From Sphingobacterium arenae (GTDB lineage Bacteria; Bacteroidota; Bacteroidia; Sphingobacteriales; Sphingobacteriaceae), in contig NZ_JACNYK010000001.1 in the NCBI RefSeq assembly GCF_014692505.1, positions 1,063,922-1,127,921 of the forward strand: a stretch of 64,000 nt of DNA, in the 5' to 3' direction. Each line of letters begins with the position of its first letter. Position 1 is the stretch's first letter. The translations under genes were made by a program, and so were the position numbers. Under the pieces are notes generated by a model, which saw nothing but the letters and a program-made list of their open reading frames with translations, had not been told where the DNA came from and ran no database searches. Of the stretch, positions 9,428 to 18,978 are shown piece after piece.

Positions 9428-10888
9428 ATGATGAAGATAATGAAAAAACACGATATACTAACGCCAGTAATAGGATTGATTTGTATGCTATTGCTACAGG
9501 TCAGCTGCTCCGATCCATGGGATGAACATGCCCGGGATAACGAGGGACTGACAAACGAACCGCTATTGGAACGGTTGGAGAAAGAACCGGAATCAAGCGA
9601 ATTTATGAAGTTGCTACATGCATCAGGCGTAGACAAAACGTTGGATGGGAACAATGCCTACACCGTCTTTGTACCCGAGAACAGCCGAATACAGGCTGTA
9701 TCCTCTTCGCTGCAAAATGATGCGGAAGCCTTAGACCGCTTTGTGAAAAACCATATTGCCGTATCCACCCACCGCTTGAATGCCTCGGCGGATACGGTCC
9801 GCCTGACTATGCTCAGCGGAAAGACCTTAGATTTCGTAAACAGTGAAATTGATGGCGCAGCTTTTAGCAAGTCGAACCAAGCAGGAGCTGATGGCATGTA
9901 TCATGTTATTACGGACGCATTGATACCTCGGCAGAGCTTATGGGAATATATGAGCGATCACAACGATGAACTGCAAAATGCGTTTATTTTAAGCTTGAAC
10001 GAATATAACTTATACGATACAGCGGTTGTGGAAGATCCAGCAGATTATTATTTAAACAACGAGTTTTTGCGAAATGTGGGTGATATGCGGGATGAGAATC
10101 AGCGTTTTACCTATTTTGTCTTGAAGGACGCTGATTTTACAGCAGAGGTAGAGCAGTTTTTACCCTACGTAAACTACCGTAACCATGCTGATTCCTCGTA
10201 TGCTATTGGCCAGTACGAAATTGTAAAAGATATGCTTTTTAAGCAGGCATACAGCAAGGACAATCTACCGGCTATGCTGCTGAGTGCATCGAATGTACCG
10301 TTCCCCGTAGATAAATCGGCTATTAGCCAATCGGTGCGATTGAGCAACGGCTGGGTACATATTTTGGATAGAGCGACACTGCCTGTTGTTAATAAGCTCG
10401 TCGATACCTATGTACAAGGGGAGGAGCCTAGCCGCTTTTCCGAATCTGTTACCGCGAGTACTTTCCATCGGATACGGAAAGACCCTTACGGTGAGTTTTT
10501 TAAGGATATCATGGTGCAAAATCATAAAGTATCCAGTTTGTCTATATTTTATAACCTGCCACGAATGTATAGTACTACCTACGATGTGTATTGGAGAGCT
10601 TTGAATGATATACAGAACAATGTGTTTCAACAGCGTGTTGGCGTTTTCGAATTTAATCCACGACCTAGCGAAGAGGATCCGGAAATACCAGTTCATGCAC
10701 AAATTTTTCAATTCCCCTATACCAACGTGGAGCAAAATGACTACAACGAGGTCTATCTAGGAGAGTTTACATTGGAAGAATATGATCGAATTCTCACTGT
10801 ACTGCAAGGGGCCGCAACTACTGATGAGGGAATTAACACCCTGGTGCTGGATTATCTACGCTTCGTGCCGAAACTAAAAACCAACTAA
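9428..10888 (+). CDS. Fasciclin (FAS1) lipoprotein, two domains
   Basis: A 486-residue protein starting 6 bp after the previous stop. The signal peptide ends at lipobox QVSC (Cys27), followed by SDPWDEHARD, an acidic stretch suited to surface export. The first FAS1 domain spans about 38-165 (YTVFVPENSRI, DGMYHVITDAL) and a second, more diverged one spans about 165-325 (TYFVLKDADF, NGWVHILDRATL). The C-terminal 150 residues have no recognised domain but are rich in aromatic and beta-prone segments and end DYLRFVPKL, like the end of the DLDFIQFIP-type domain in the neighbour at 7766. A ligand-binding or adhesion role at the surface is inferred from position. Confidence 0.82.
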   Translation: MMKIMKKHDILTPVIGLICMLLLQVSCSDPWDEHARDNEGLTNEPLLERLEKEPESSEFMKLLHASGVDKTLDGNNAYTVFVPENSRIQAVSSSLQNDAEALDRFVKNHIAVSTHRLNASADTVRLTMLSGKTLDFVNSEIDGAAFSKSNQAGADGMYHVITDALIPRQSLWEYMSDHNDELQNAFILSLNEYNLYDTAVVEDPADYYLNNEFLRNVGDMRDENQRFTYFVLKDADFTAEVEQFLPYVNYRNHADSSYAIGQYEIVKDMLFKQAYSKDNLPAMLLSASNVPFPVDKSAISQSVRLSNGWVHILDRATLPVVNKLVDTYVQGEEPSRFSESVTASTFHRIRKDPYGEFFKDIMVQNHKVSSLSIFYNLPRMYSTTYDVYWRALNDIQNNVFQQRVGVFEFNPRPSEEDPEIPVHAQIFQFPYTNVEQNDYNEVYLGEFTLEEYDRILTVLQGAATTDEGINTLVLDYLRFVPKLKTN

Positions 10889-10897
10889 ACCAATTAG

Positions 10898-13800
10898 ATG
10901 ATGCAATTAATATATAAACTATTTATTGGCGGTGCGGCATTAGCCACATCCATGTCGGTCGGGACGTTACAGGCAGGATCGGGAGCACCGTTCGTAAAAC
11001 TGGAAATAACAACGGGGGCTGTTCAGGAAGTAACAATTTCGGGAACCGTTCGGGCGGCAGATAGTGGTGCACCGGTGGTAGGGGCTAACGTGCAGGTGAT
11101 CGGATTCTCCGCAGCCATTACCGAAGATGACGGAACGTTTTCCCTCAAATTACCGTCGCCGACGGCTAAAATAACCATCAATGCACCCGGTTATCAGGAG
11201 AAAATCGTATTTGCAAAAGCCAGAGAATTGAATTTGGAGATTTGGTTATATGAGGACGGCTATAACCCTATCCGGCAGGAAGCGATCTTGTTTAATGAGA
11301 AACAAAGTGTCTTGTCGCATGCTACCGCCGTACAGACCGTGGATTTGGGGAAATATCAATGGAAAACGACGTCCAACGATAATACTGCACAATTTCTGCA
11401 AGGAAAAATTGCCGGTTTAAATGTGGTGCGCAATTCGGGGACGACCAATACCGGAGCAAATCTGAGCCTTCGGGGGATCAACTCGTTTTACGGTACGTCC
11501 AAACCGCTTTTGGTGGTAGACGGCGTGCTCTACGATGATGAGGATTATAGTGCCGACCTACTCGCTAATTACAGCGAATCGGGCCTGGCAAATATCGATG
11601 TGAAAGATATTGATAACATCTCCGTGTTAAAAGATGGATCGGCACTATATGGTACAAAAGGTGGCAACGGGGTGATCTTTATTACGACCTCCCGTGCGAA
11701 AGAGCTGGCGACACGGATTGATTTTCTGGCGACGACCGGTTTTAATAACAGGCCGAAGAACCTGCCGTTGCTGGATAGTAGAGGCCATCGAACTTACCTG
11801 TCGGAATTGCTGAGTACGCAGGGATTGGGAGCGGATTCTATTGGACGGTTGCCCTATTATCGGCTAGATTCGGAAAATACGGAGCGCTATAGCTATATGA
11901 ATGAAACCGATTGGCAATCGGAAGTCATGGATCACAGTATCAACCAAAATTATTACCTTAAAGTGGCGGGAGGTGATAATATCGCGCAATATGCACTATC
12001 TGCGGGCTATACCAACGATCGAGGTGTTTTGAAGTACGATAACTTTACCCGTTATAACATGCGCCTCAACGGCGACTTGACATTATCCGAAAAGTTTACC
12101 GTGCAGAGCAACCTGTCCTTTTTCTATAATCGGCAGGATATTCGAAACCAAGGGGTGGACTCGCATTCCAGCCCGTTATACCAGTCGCTGATCAAATCAC
12201 CTTTCTTGGCACCCTATGGTTTTGATGAGCAAGGCAATATGTCGCCAGTATTTGCAGATGTGGATGTCTTTAATCAGAGTAATCCGGCGGTGTTGGTTAG
12301 TGAGAACACGATAGGACAGAACCAGAGTTACCGTTTTGTCGGGAATTTACATTTCAACTATCAGTTTAATGAACGTTACGCTTTGCGTACAATTGCTGGA
12401 TTGGTGTACGATAAGGGTCGGGAGAATTTTTTCCTACCGGAACTAGGCGTGTTTTCCGAAGAGCAACCGACGGCAGAGATACGGAACGAAGCGGGGATTC
12501 AGAACCGTAAACTTTTTGCATTGTTTAACGACACGTACTTTAGTGCGAACAATACCTTCGGGGCAAATCACCGGTTAAGCAACCGGATTGGCTTCCGTTT
12601 ACAGCAGCGCAACGCGGAATATGATTATGGTTTGGCGTTTAATACGGCAAATGACAATTATGTGAACGTAACGGGTGGAAGTAACCTGTTGCGTCAGATC
12701 CGCGGTGGTTTTGGGAATGCAAATTGGGTAAATGCCTACATGTCGCATAATTATGCGTATAAGGAGCGCTATCTATTGCGTTGGGATGCCGCTCTCGACG
12801 GTTCCTCGCGTTTTGGTAACGAGGCTCGTCGAGGAACCTTGAAGCTAGGTAAGGATGCCTTTGCCTTGAATACAGCGCTCCACGCGGCTTGGGTGGTTTC
12901 GGCAGAAGACTTTTTCCGTACGGATGCTATTAATCTCTTGAAATTACGAGCTTCTTATGGTATATCCGGAAATGATGACATTGGCGACTATGCTGCACGG
13001 ACCTATTATATTTCCCAAAATTTTCTGGGCATACAAGGACTTATCCGGGGCAATATCGGAAATCCGGCCCTGCAATGGGAACGTGCCTTCAAAACCAATC
13101 TAGGACTTGATCTGTCGATAGCAAAAGAAAGGGTAAATATATTGTTGGATCTCTATAACCACCGTTTCAAAGACATAATTACCTATCAAGCACTTTCGGC
13201 ACAGACAGGTATGGATCTCGCCTTTACGAATGGGGCAGCGATGCAGAATAACGGATTGGATTTGAACATCACAGGACGGCTAATCAACAAACCGAATATG
13301 AAGTGGGATATGGGGCTACAACTGGCGACCTATCGGAATAAAGTGTTGACGCTGCCGGACGGTGCCTTTGAGACGACGTATTATGGTGCCCGCATGATTA
13401 CCGAAGAGGGAGGTGCGGCCAACCAGTTTTACGGCTTACAGACCTATGGTGTATTCGCTACGGCACGTGACGCGGCGAATACGGGTTTGAGCAGACGATT
13501 AACGGATGGTAGTTTGTTGCCTTTTGAAGCGGGAGATGTGCATTTCGTGGATCAAAATGGCGATAATATCATCGACGAAAAGGATCGGGTCGTGATCGGT
13601 AACCCGAATCCGAATTGGTTCGGTTCGTGGCATACGACGCTACGCTACAAACGTTTTTCGATGCATGCACTGTTTACCTATTCACTGGGTAATGATGTAT
13701 ATAATGCAACACGCCATCGACTGGAAAGCGTATCCGACTACCATAACCAAAGCATCGCGGCGAATTACCGTTGGAAAGAGGAAGGGCAGGTTACGGATAT

Positions 13801-14098
13801 GCCGCGGGCAAATTGGGGTGATCCGTTGAATAACGCCGAGTTCTCCGATCGCTGGATAGAAGATGGCTCGTACCTGCGCTTGCGCACGATCAATTTTGGT
13901 TACCATATACCGGTTAATCACGATATCCTGAAATCATTTGATGCTTTTCTGACGGTCAACAACCTGTTTACGGTGTCTAGGTATTTAGGATACGACCCGG
14001 AGTTTAGTGCGAATAGCTCGATCTATAGCCAAGGTATCGATATCGGTATGACACCGCAATTTAGGACAATACAGGTGGGAATTAAGGCTGGGTTTTAG
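10898..14098 (+). CDS. SusC-like TonB-dependent transporter (pair 2), atypical N-terminus
   Basis: A 1066-residue SusC homologue. The signal peptide is followed by a carboxypeptidase-regulatory-like domain at about 48-125 (ISGTVRAADSGAPVVGANV) and a plug domain (QGKIAGLNVVRN, LSLRGINSFYG, PLLVVDGVLY, NISVLKDGSALYGTKGGNG). A beta-barrel ends in Phe, and the calcium-like loop DQNGDNIIDEKDRVVIG lies near residue 885. The usual EVVVTGYG stretch between regulatory and plug domains is missing; the linker reads NPIRQEAILFNEKQS instead. It follows the FAS1 gene by 9 bp and precedes its SusD by 22 bp, so it belongs to the same operon. Energy coupling through TonB is assumed although the contact sequence is not recognisable. 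Confidence 0.94.
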   Translation: MMQLIYKLFIGGAALATSMSVGTLQAGSGAPFVKLEITTGAVQEVTISGTVRAADSGAPVVGANVQVIGFSAAITEDDGTFSLKLPSPTAKITINAPGYQEKIVFAKARELNLEIWLYEDGYNPIRQEAILFNEKQSVLSHATAVQTVDLGKYQWKTTSNDNTAQFLQGKIAGLNVVRNSGTTNTGANLSLRGINSFYGTSKPLLVVDGVLYDDEDYSADLLANYSESGLANIDVKDIDNISVLKDGSALYGTKGGNGVIFITTSRAKELATRIDFLATTGFNNRPKNLPLLDSRGHRTYLSELLSTQGLGADSIGRLPYYRLDSENTERYSYMNETDWQSEVMDHSINQNYYLKVAGGDNIAQYALSAGYTNDRGVLKYDNFTRYNMRLNGDLTLSEKFTVQSNLSFFYNRQDIRNQGVDSHSSPLYQSLIKSPFLAPYGFDEQGNMSPVFADVDVFNQSNPAVLVSENTIGQNQSYRFVGNLHFNYQFNERYALRTIAGLVYDKGRENFFLPELGVFSEEQPTAEIRNEAGIQNRKLFALFNDTYFSANNTFGANHRLSNRIGFRLQQRNAEYDYGLAFNTANDNYVNVTGGSNLLRQIRGGFGNANWVNAYMSHNYAYKERYLLRWDAALDGSSRFGNEARRGTLKLGKDAFALNTALHAAWVVSAEDFFRTDAINLLKLRASYGISGNDDIGDYAARTYYISQNFLGIQGLIRGNIGNPALQWERAFKTNLGLDLSIAKERVNILLDLYNHRFKDIITYQALSAQTGMDLAFTNGAAMQNNGLDLNITGRLINKPNMKWDMGLQLATYRNKVLTLPDGAFETTYYGARMITEEGGAANQFYGLQTYGVFATARDAANTGLSRRLTDGSLLPFEAGDVHFVDQNGDNIIDEKDRVVIGNPNPNWFGSWHTTLRYKRFSMHALFTYSLGNDVYNATRHRLESVSDYHNQSIAANYRWKEEGQVTDMPRANWGDPLNNAEFSDRWIEDGSYLRLRTINFGYHIPVNHDILKSFDAFLTVNNLFTVSRYLGYDPEFSANSSIYSQGIDIGMTPQFRTIQVGIKAGF

Positions 14099-14120
14099 GA
14101 TAATAGTTAAAAGAGTGAAC

Positions 14121-15884
14121 ATGAAAACGAGAAAAATGAAACGTATTACGATATATGGACTGTATGCTGCACTAGCATGCTTGACGTTCTCTTCCTGCAG
14201 TAAATTTCTCGAGGTAGAACCGAAGGAAGTGTTGGTCAAAGAACAGATGTATCGAAATATATACGACGCCGACGCAGCCGTTATTGGCATCTATGGTAAG
14301 CTATTGTCATTAGCGGAGCAGCACATCCTATGGAATGAACTGCGTGCCGATTTACTGACCGTAACCAACCGAGCAAACCCGTATTTAAAGGAAATCAATA
14401 CCAACGATGTGGGCGCCATCAGTGTTGATAATCCCTATGCTAATCCACGTAAGTTTTATGAGGTGATCCTCAACTGCAACGACGTGCTGACGAATTTTCA
14501 GGTTATGCGGGCGGAGAATAAATTTACGCCGGAAGAGTATAACCAACGCTATTCGGATATCATGGCGGTGCGGAGCTGGGTATACCTGCAATTGGGGATA
14601 CATTTCGGACGTGTACCCTATATCACTGATCCGTTGGAAGACACCGATGCAGTATTGGATAAAGACAAATATCCACTCTTGGAGTTTGAGCAATTGCTGA
14701 CGAAGCTTATTGCCGATATGGAAGCTGTTCCGTATAAGTTGCTGTATTCGGATACGGAGTCGTTGATGTTCAATGTGGATGGCTACACGATGGAACGTTT
14801 TTATATCAATAAGCAGGCGTTATTGGGCGATTTGCATTTGTGGAATAACGATTATCAGAAAGCGGCGGAATATTATAAGCTGGTGATGACCAGCTATGAT
14901 AATCTCGGAAACGACGGCTATCGTTACGATCGGTACAAGATTAAATGGGCAGAGATATCAACCAATAATGATATTGCTGTTGGGTATTTACGCTACCGAG
15001 AACAAGACGTGCGTACGTTGATCAACAGCAAAACACAGGGCTGGCGCTCGATGTTTTCCCGTTCGCAGGATGAGCTGTGGAATACGGAGTGGGTGTGGAC
15101 CTTGCCCTTTAACAGTAATTTTAATCCGCAGAACCCTTTCATTCGTTTGTTTGCGGCTAATGGGGGCGATCACTTGCTAAAGCCAAGTCAAGAATCGTTG
15201 GATCTATGGGGTAATCAAACCCAGCGCAACGGCGTGCCTTATGACGCGCGACGGGATTTATCGGTATCGATGATCGGACAGGAGGGCGTCGTGACAAAAT
15301 ATACCGACGAGTTCTCGGATATCGAAACCATGTTGCCAATCGATAAATTTCAGCGCGGGGGTAAATGGCATCTTTATCGGGCAGCGAAATTGCATTTGCG
15401 CTTTGCCGAGGCTGCTAATCGGGATGGGCATCATAAATTGGCGGTAGGACTGTTGAATAACGGTGTGGGGCGGATATATGACGATCCCAATCAGTCCGAT
15501 AAAACGGATGTACAACAAACGCATTTGCCGTTTCCATATGATTTCGATGCACGTAATGGGAACAATCCACGTTATCGCGCCACTTGGCACCGAAATGATG
15601 GTCTTCGGGGAAGAGCTTATCTCACCTTTCGGGAAATCAATCCGACAGATAGCTTGACCCAAGTAGAAGATTACCTGATCGAAGAAGCGGCTTTAGAGAT
15701 GGCGTTTGAAGGCAGTCGTTGGGAGGATTTGGTGCGAATAGCGATACGTCGTAACGATCCATCCTTCTTAGCCGATAAAATTTACGAAAAATTAAGCAAG
15801 GAAGGCCATCCACAGGCAGATGCTGTCCGCAGCAAGTTGATGAACCGCGAGAACTGGTATTTGCCGTTTAACTGGGAACAGTGA
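14121..15884 (+). CDS. SusD/RagB-family glycan-binding lipoprotein (pair 2)
   Basis: A 587-residue protein. ATG 14121 is preferred over the in-frame GTG two codons earlier. The lipobox is FSSC (Cys26), followed by SKFLEVEPKEV. Family features are VRSWVYLQLGIHFGRVPYI in the TPR-like core and YLIEEAALEMAFEGSRWEDLVRI near the C-terminus. It is longer than SusD of pair 1, consistent with extra surface loops. It is the partner of the SusC directly upstream. After its stop comes a 74-bp spacer with a short TTAATTG/TTAATCG repetition and then the PL9 gene, probably still in the same transcript. Confidence 0.94.
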   Translation: MKTRKMKRITIYGLYAALACLTFSSCSKFLEVEPKEVLVKEQMYRNIYDADAAVIGIYGKLLSLAEQHILWNELRADLLTVTNRANPYLKEINTNDVGAISVDNPYANPRKFYEVILNCNDVLTNFQVMRAENKFTPEEYNQRYSDIMAVRSWVYLQLGIHFGRVPYITDPLEDTDAVLDKDKYPLLEFEQLLTKLIADMEAVPYKLLYSDTESLMFNVDGYTMERFYINKQALLGDLHLWNNDYQKAAEYYKLVMTSYDNLGNDGYRYDRYKIKWAEISTNNDIAVGYLRYREQDVRTLINSKTQGWRSMFSRSQDELWNTEWVWTLPFNSNFNPQNPFIRLFAANGGDHLLKPSQESLDLWGNQTQRNGVPYDARRDLSVSMIGQEGVVTKYTDEFSDIETMLPIDKFQRGGKWHLYRAAKLHLRFAEAANRDGHHKLAVGLLNNGVGRIYDDPNQSDKTDVQQTHLPFPYDFDARNGNNPRYRATWHRNDGLRGRAYLTFREINPTDSLTQVEDYLIEEAALEMAFEGSRWEDLVRIAIRRNDPSFLADKIYEKLSKEGHPQADAVRSKLMNRENWYLPFNWEQ

Positions 15885-15958
15885 TTAATTGTTAATCGTT
15901 AATGACGAGTAACTAAGTGAGATGATGACAAGGTGATGAGGTCTAAAAAACTACAATA

Positions 15959-17503
15959 ATGAAGAAATATATTTATCTTTTTTTAATGATGTTGTTTACC
16001 ATTGGTTTTTCGGTGTCGGCGCGCACATATTACATCGCTGTGGACGGCGATGATAACCAAGAGGGGACAAAATCAGCTCCTTTTGCGACACTGAACAAGG
16101 CGCAATCACTGGTGCAATCTGGAGATACGGTATACTTCCGAGGAGGAACGTACAAAATTAAGCCCGAACAGATTATGACGCCTACCAGTGGAGGGATATG
16201 GGCACATGTATTCGATATGAGTAAAAGCGGGGCGAGTGAAAACCAACGCATACATTATTTCGGGTACGAAGGTGAACGCCCCATATTCGATATGTCTGAC
16301 GTGAAACCGGCCGATCGTCGGGTAATTGTCTTTTACGTCAGTGGTTCCAATCTCCATTTTAAAAACTTTGAAGTGATCGGCACACAAGTGACTATTGTGG
16401 GACATACGCAGTCGGAATGCTTCCGTAACGATGGGGGGAACAATAATATCTATGAAAACCTCGCCATGCATGACGGTATGGCGATCGGATTCTATTTGGT
16501 GAGAGGATCCAATAACCTCGTTTTAAACTGTGATGCTTACAACAACTGGGATTATATCTCCGATGGTGGCCGTGGAGGGAACGTTGACGGATTTGGTGGG
16601 CATCCGACGAATGCCACGAGTACCGGTAATGTGTTTCGTGGTTGCCGGGCGTGGTGGAACAGCGACGATGGCTTCGATTTAATCAGTGCTTACACCGCTT
16701 ATACGATTGAAAACTGTTGGGCATTTTATAATGGTTATAAACCGGGAACTTTTGAAACTGCGGGAGATGGAACCGGTATAAAAGCAGGAGGCTATGGTAT
16801 GGGAGAGAATGCGGACGCACCATCGGCGATCCCGATGCATGTTGTCCGGAATAATATTGCCTTTCAAAATCGTAACCAGGGGTTGTATGCGAATCACCAT
16901 CTTGGTGGAATCCTATGGGAAAACAATACAGGTTATAGAAACCCTTCTAATTTTAATATGCTGACCCGTAAGTCTAGGGAAGAGGCTGTTGATGTAGATG
17001 GATATGGACATATTATCCGCCATAACCTATCCTATAGCCCGCGTACCGCCGGGCAACATATCGTGAATGTAAATCAGGAACTTTCTCAAATAAGCAATAA
17101 CTCTTTTCTACCGGTGAATATGGAAGTAACGGCAAACGATTTTATGAGTTTGGATGAGGCTCAGCTTTTGTGGCCGCGGCAGTCTGATGGTAGTTTACCA
17201 GATATTGATTTCTTGAAATTAAAGACGAGTAGTACATTTTATGCCGCTGGGATGGGCTATTTCTATACACCCTTGGGTAGTGCCGTTTCGTATGAGTGGA
17301 TTGAAGAACCGACCATTGTCGTTGAGCATCATGTGGCGCGGATCGTCGGGAATGGTGCGGGACGTTTTAACAGCTTTTTTGTCAACGGTACACGGACTCC
17401 GTTTAATACGGGACGAGTAGACTTAACGACGTATGAAGGGGAGGTGGATCTACGTGCGGTTACCGCAAGTGGCGATGTGATCCGATTGAAAATAACAAAG
17501 TAA
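15959..17503 (+). CDS. PL9-type pectate/rhamnogalacturonan lyase, right-handed beta-helix
   Basis: A 514-residue secreted protein with a signal peptide ending near residue 21 and no lipobox. The parallel beta-helix core covers about 25-420 and a small beta domain follows to the end. It matches the PL9 family signature: NVDGF (Asp210), SDDGFD (Asp236, Asp237, Asp240) and GIKAGG (Lys275). In Erwinia Pel9A the equivalents are the four Ca2+-binding aspartates D209, D233, D234 and D237 and the catalytic base K273. The spacing agrees within two residues, so it should be an active Ca2+-dependent beta-eliminating lyase. PL9 includes homogalacturonan and rhamnogalacturonan-I lyases; the sequence alone does not separate them. 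It probably provides oligosaccharides for the SusCD pairs upstream. Confidence 0.92.
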   Translation: MKKYIYLFLMMLFTIGFSVSARTYYIAVDGDDNQEGTKSAPFATLNKAQSLVQSGDTVYFRGGTYKIKPEQIMTPTSGGIWAHVFDMSKSGASENQRIHYFGYEGERPIFDMSDVKPADRRVIVFYVSGSNLHFKNFEVIGTQVTIVGHTQSECFRNDGGNNNIYENLAMHDGMAIGFYLVRGSNNLVLNCDAYNNWDYISDGGRGGNVDGFGGHPTNATSTGNVFRGCRAWWNSDDGFDLISAYTAYTIENCWAFYNGYKPGTFETAGDGTGIKAGGYGMGENADAPSAIPMHVVRNNIAFQNRNQGLYANHHLGGILWENNTGYRNPSNFNMLTRKSREEAVDVDGYGHIIRHNLSYSPRTAGQHIVNVNQELSQISNNSFLPVNMEVTANDFMSLDEAQLLWPRQSDGSLPDIDFLKLKTSSTFYAAGMGYFYTPLGSAVSYEWIEEPTIVVEHHVARIVGNGAGRFNSFFVNGTRTPFNTGRVDLTTYEGEVDLRAVTASGDVIRLKITK

Positions 17504-17524
17504 GGGGGATAGGATAAGATAATT

Positions 17525-18175
17525 ATGAAAAATAGTACAGATAGACACTTTATCATGCTTTTGCTGTTGTGCGGAAGTATATGGACAGCTTGCGAAAAAG
17601 AGAAAGCGGTACCGCTACAGGCGCTGGAGCTGGATAAAAATAATATCGAAATTCTGGAAAATTACACGTCAACCGTAGAAGTTATAAGTGGTAACGGAGA
17701 TTATACCGTTTCAGAGCCCTCGCTGGTCGAAGTGGAGGTGAACGGGAATACGATTACGTTTACCGCGACGGAAAATTATGGTGAGGAGCGTCTATTCATC
17801 ATGGATGGGACAGGGAGAAAAGCAGCGGTGGATGTCAAAGTAATTCCCGCGGTACTCAGCGCGGACGATCCCCGCTTTTATTGGGATGGATTGGTTGAAC
17901 TGGAGCAGGCTAACCAGTGGAGTACAACGGTTATGGAAAATAAGATTGCCGCAACCAATATCACCGAAAAGAAGCAATTTGTACTGTCGTGGAATGGCGA
18001 GTTTGCAATCGGTGTAAAGCCAAGGGCAACACTTCGTATAATAGATGATGAAGGTAAACAGGATATCAGTTTGACGAAACTGGAAATCCTGGCAATCGAT
18101 AGAAGTAAAAATTTATGTACGATTGTTTTCTATAAAGATAGACAGAAGGGCGAAGTGGTGTTCGTGTTGCCGTAA
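17525..18175 (+). CDS. Ig-like periplasmic or surface lipoprotein of unknown function
   Basis: A 216-residue protein with lipobox WTAC (Cys23) followed by EKEKAVPLQ. Residues about 30-108 look like one Ig or BACON-type domain (LELDKNNIEILENYT, GNGDYTVSEPSLVEVEVNGNTITFTA). The remainder is a beta-rich domain with no recognised family. No catalytic motif is visible. It starts 21 bp after the PL9 stop and is the last gene of this run, so a minor accessory glycan-binding role is a guess from position. No clear intrinsic terminator follows in the 148 bp before the next gene. Confidence 0.75.
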   Translation: MKNSTDRHFIMLLLLCGSIWTACEKEKAVPLQALELDKNNIEILENYTSTVEVISGNGDYTVSEPSLVEVEVNGNTITFTATENYGEERLFIMDGTGRKAAVDVKVIPAVLSADDPRFYWDGLVELEQANQWSTTVMENKIAATNITEKKQFVLSWNGEFAIGVKPRATLRIIDDEGKQDISLTKLEILAIDRSKNLCTIVFYKDRQKGEVVFVLP

Positions 18176-18323
18176 TCTGGTATGGCGAGGCATGACGCTA
18201 CAGGATAGTTTCTTGCGTATAAAATACTACACTTGTCTATGAACCTATAGTGAACTGCATTTTATTAAACCGTTATGGTTCACAAGGAGATGTTTAGTTT
18301 ATTTTTAACGCGTTACGTTTGGT

Positions 18324-18905
18324 ATGGCTTTACCTCCAGTAGATCCCGAGACTATCTGCCGCTTAAAGCATGGCGATGAGGCAGCATTTGAGGCGGTTTT
18401 TAATCGGTATCATACGTTGTTATATCAGTTTGCGCTGAGTTACGTAAAGTCCGAGGAGCAGGCGAAAGAGATCACACAGGAAGCGTTTATCCAACTTTGG
18501 ACAAATCGCGATAAGCTTTCGCCAGCGCTGCCTTTATACCCTTATCTGTTCACCCATGTGCGGAGAGCAACAATAGACGCCTTTCGAAAGCATGCGATCG
18601 CGACCCGCTATGTACAAGACTACATGCATTCTGGTCGTGATTACCACGAGGAGACAGAAGCTTATCTCGGCTGGAAAGAACTGAAAGAGCTGACCGATTC
18701 TGCTATAGATAACCTTCCGGAACATCAACGACGTGTTTTCGTGATGAGCCGGTTTGAAGGATTAAGTTATGAACAGATATCCGATGATTTAGGTATTTCC
18801 AAGCATACCGTGAAATATCATCTCATGCGTGCACTGAAAACATTAAAAAGGGTCTTGGCACATTACGAGATCTCCTGTACAATCCTATTTTATTTTTTTT
18901 TATAA
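18324..18905 (+). CDS. ECF sigma factor (FecI-like, Bacteroidota type)
   Basis: A 193-residue RNA polymerase sigma-70 factor with region 2 at about 20-85 (FNRYHTLLYQFALSYVKSEEQAKEITQEAFIQLW split over helices) and region 4 at about 130-180 (LPEHQRRVFVMSRFEGLSYEQISDDLGISKHTVKYHL, an HTH). Its partner FecR gene starts 73 bp downstream, followed by an STN-containing SusC and a SusD. This is the standard layout for import systems that induce themselves through sigma and anti-sigma factors. The gene ends in a poly-T tract, so the last residues are ILFYFFL. It probably activates the operon starting at 20290. Confidence 0.95.
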   Translation: MALPPVDPETICRLKHGDEAAFEAVFNRYHTLLYQFALSYVKSEEQAKEITQEAFIQLWTNRDKLSPALPLYPYLFTHVRRATIDAFRKHAIATRYVQDYMHSGRDYHEETEAYLGWKELKELTDSAIDNLPEHQRRVFVMSRFEGLSYEQISDDLGISKHTVKYHLMRALKTLKRVLAHYEISCTILFYFFL

Positions 18906-18978
18906 AATTTTATTTTTTTCACTACCCGTTTTTCGTGTTCGTTCGTTTACCTGTATGTAAACCGGCAAGCTAACGACG

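Noticed and set aside
10265..10735. A 156-codon minus-strand frame under the third FAS1 gene
   Set aside because: No start context, signal or domain; it is antisense to a supported lipoprotein gene.
18314..18321. TACGTTTG as a -7 promoter element for the first ECF sigma gene
   Set aside because: It matches the consensus but lies only 2 bases before the ATG, so transcription would start inside the gene; no TTG partner was found.
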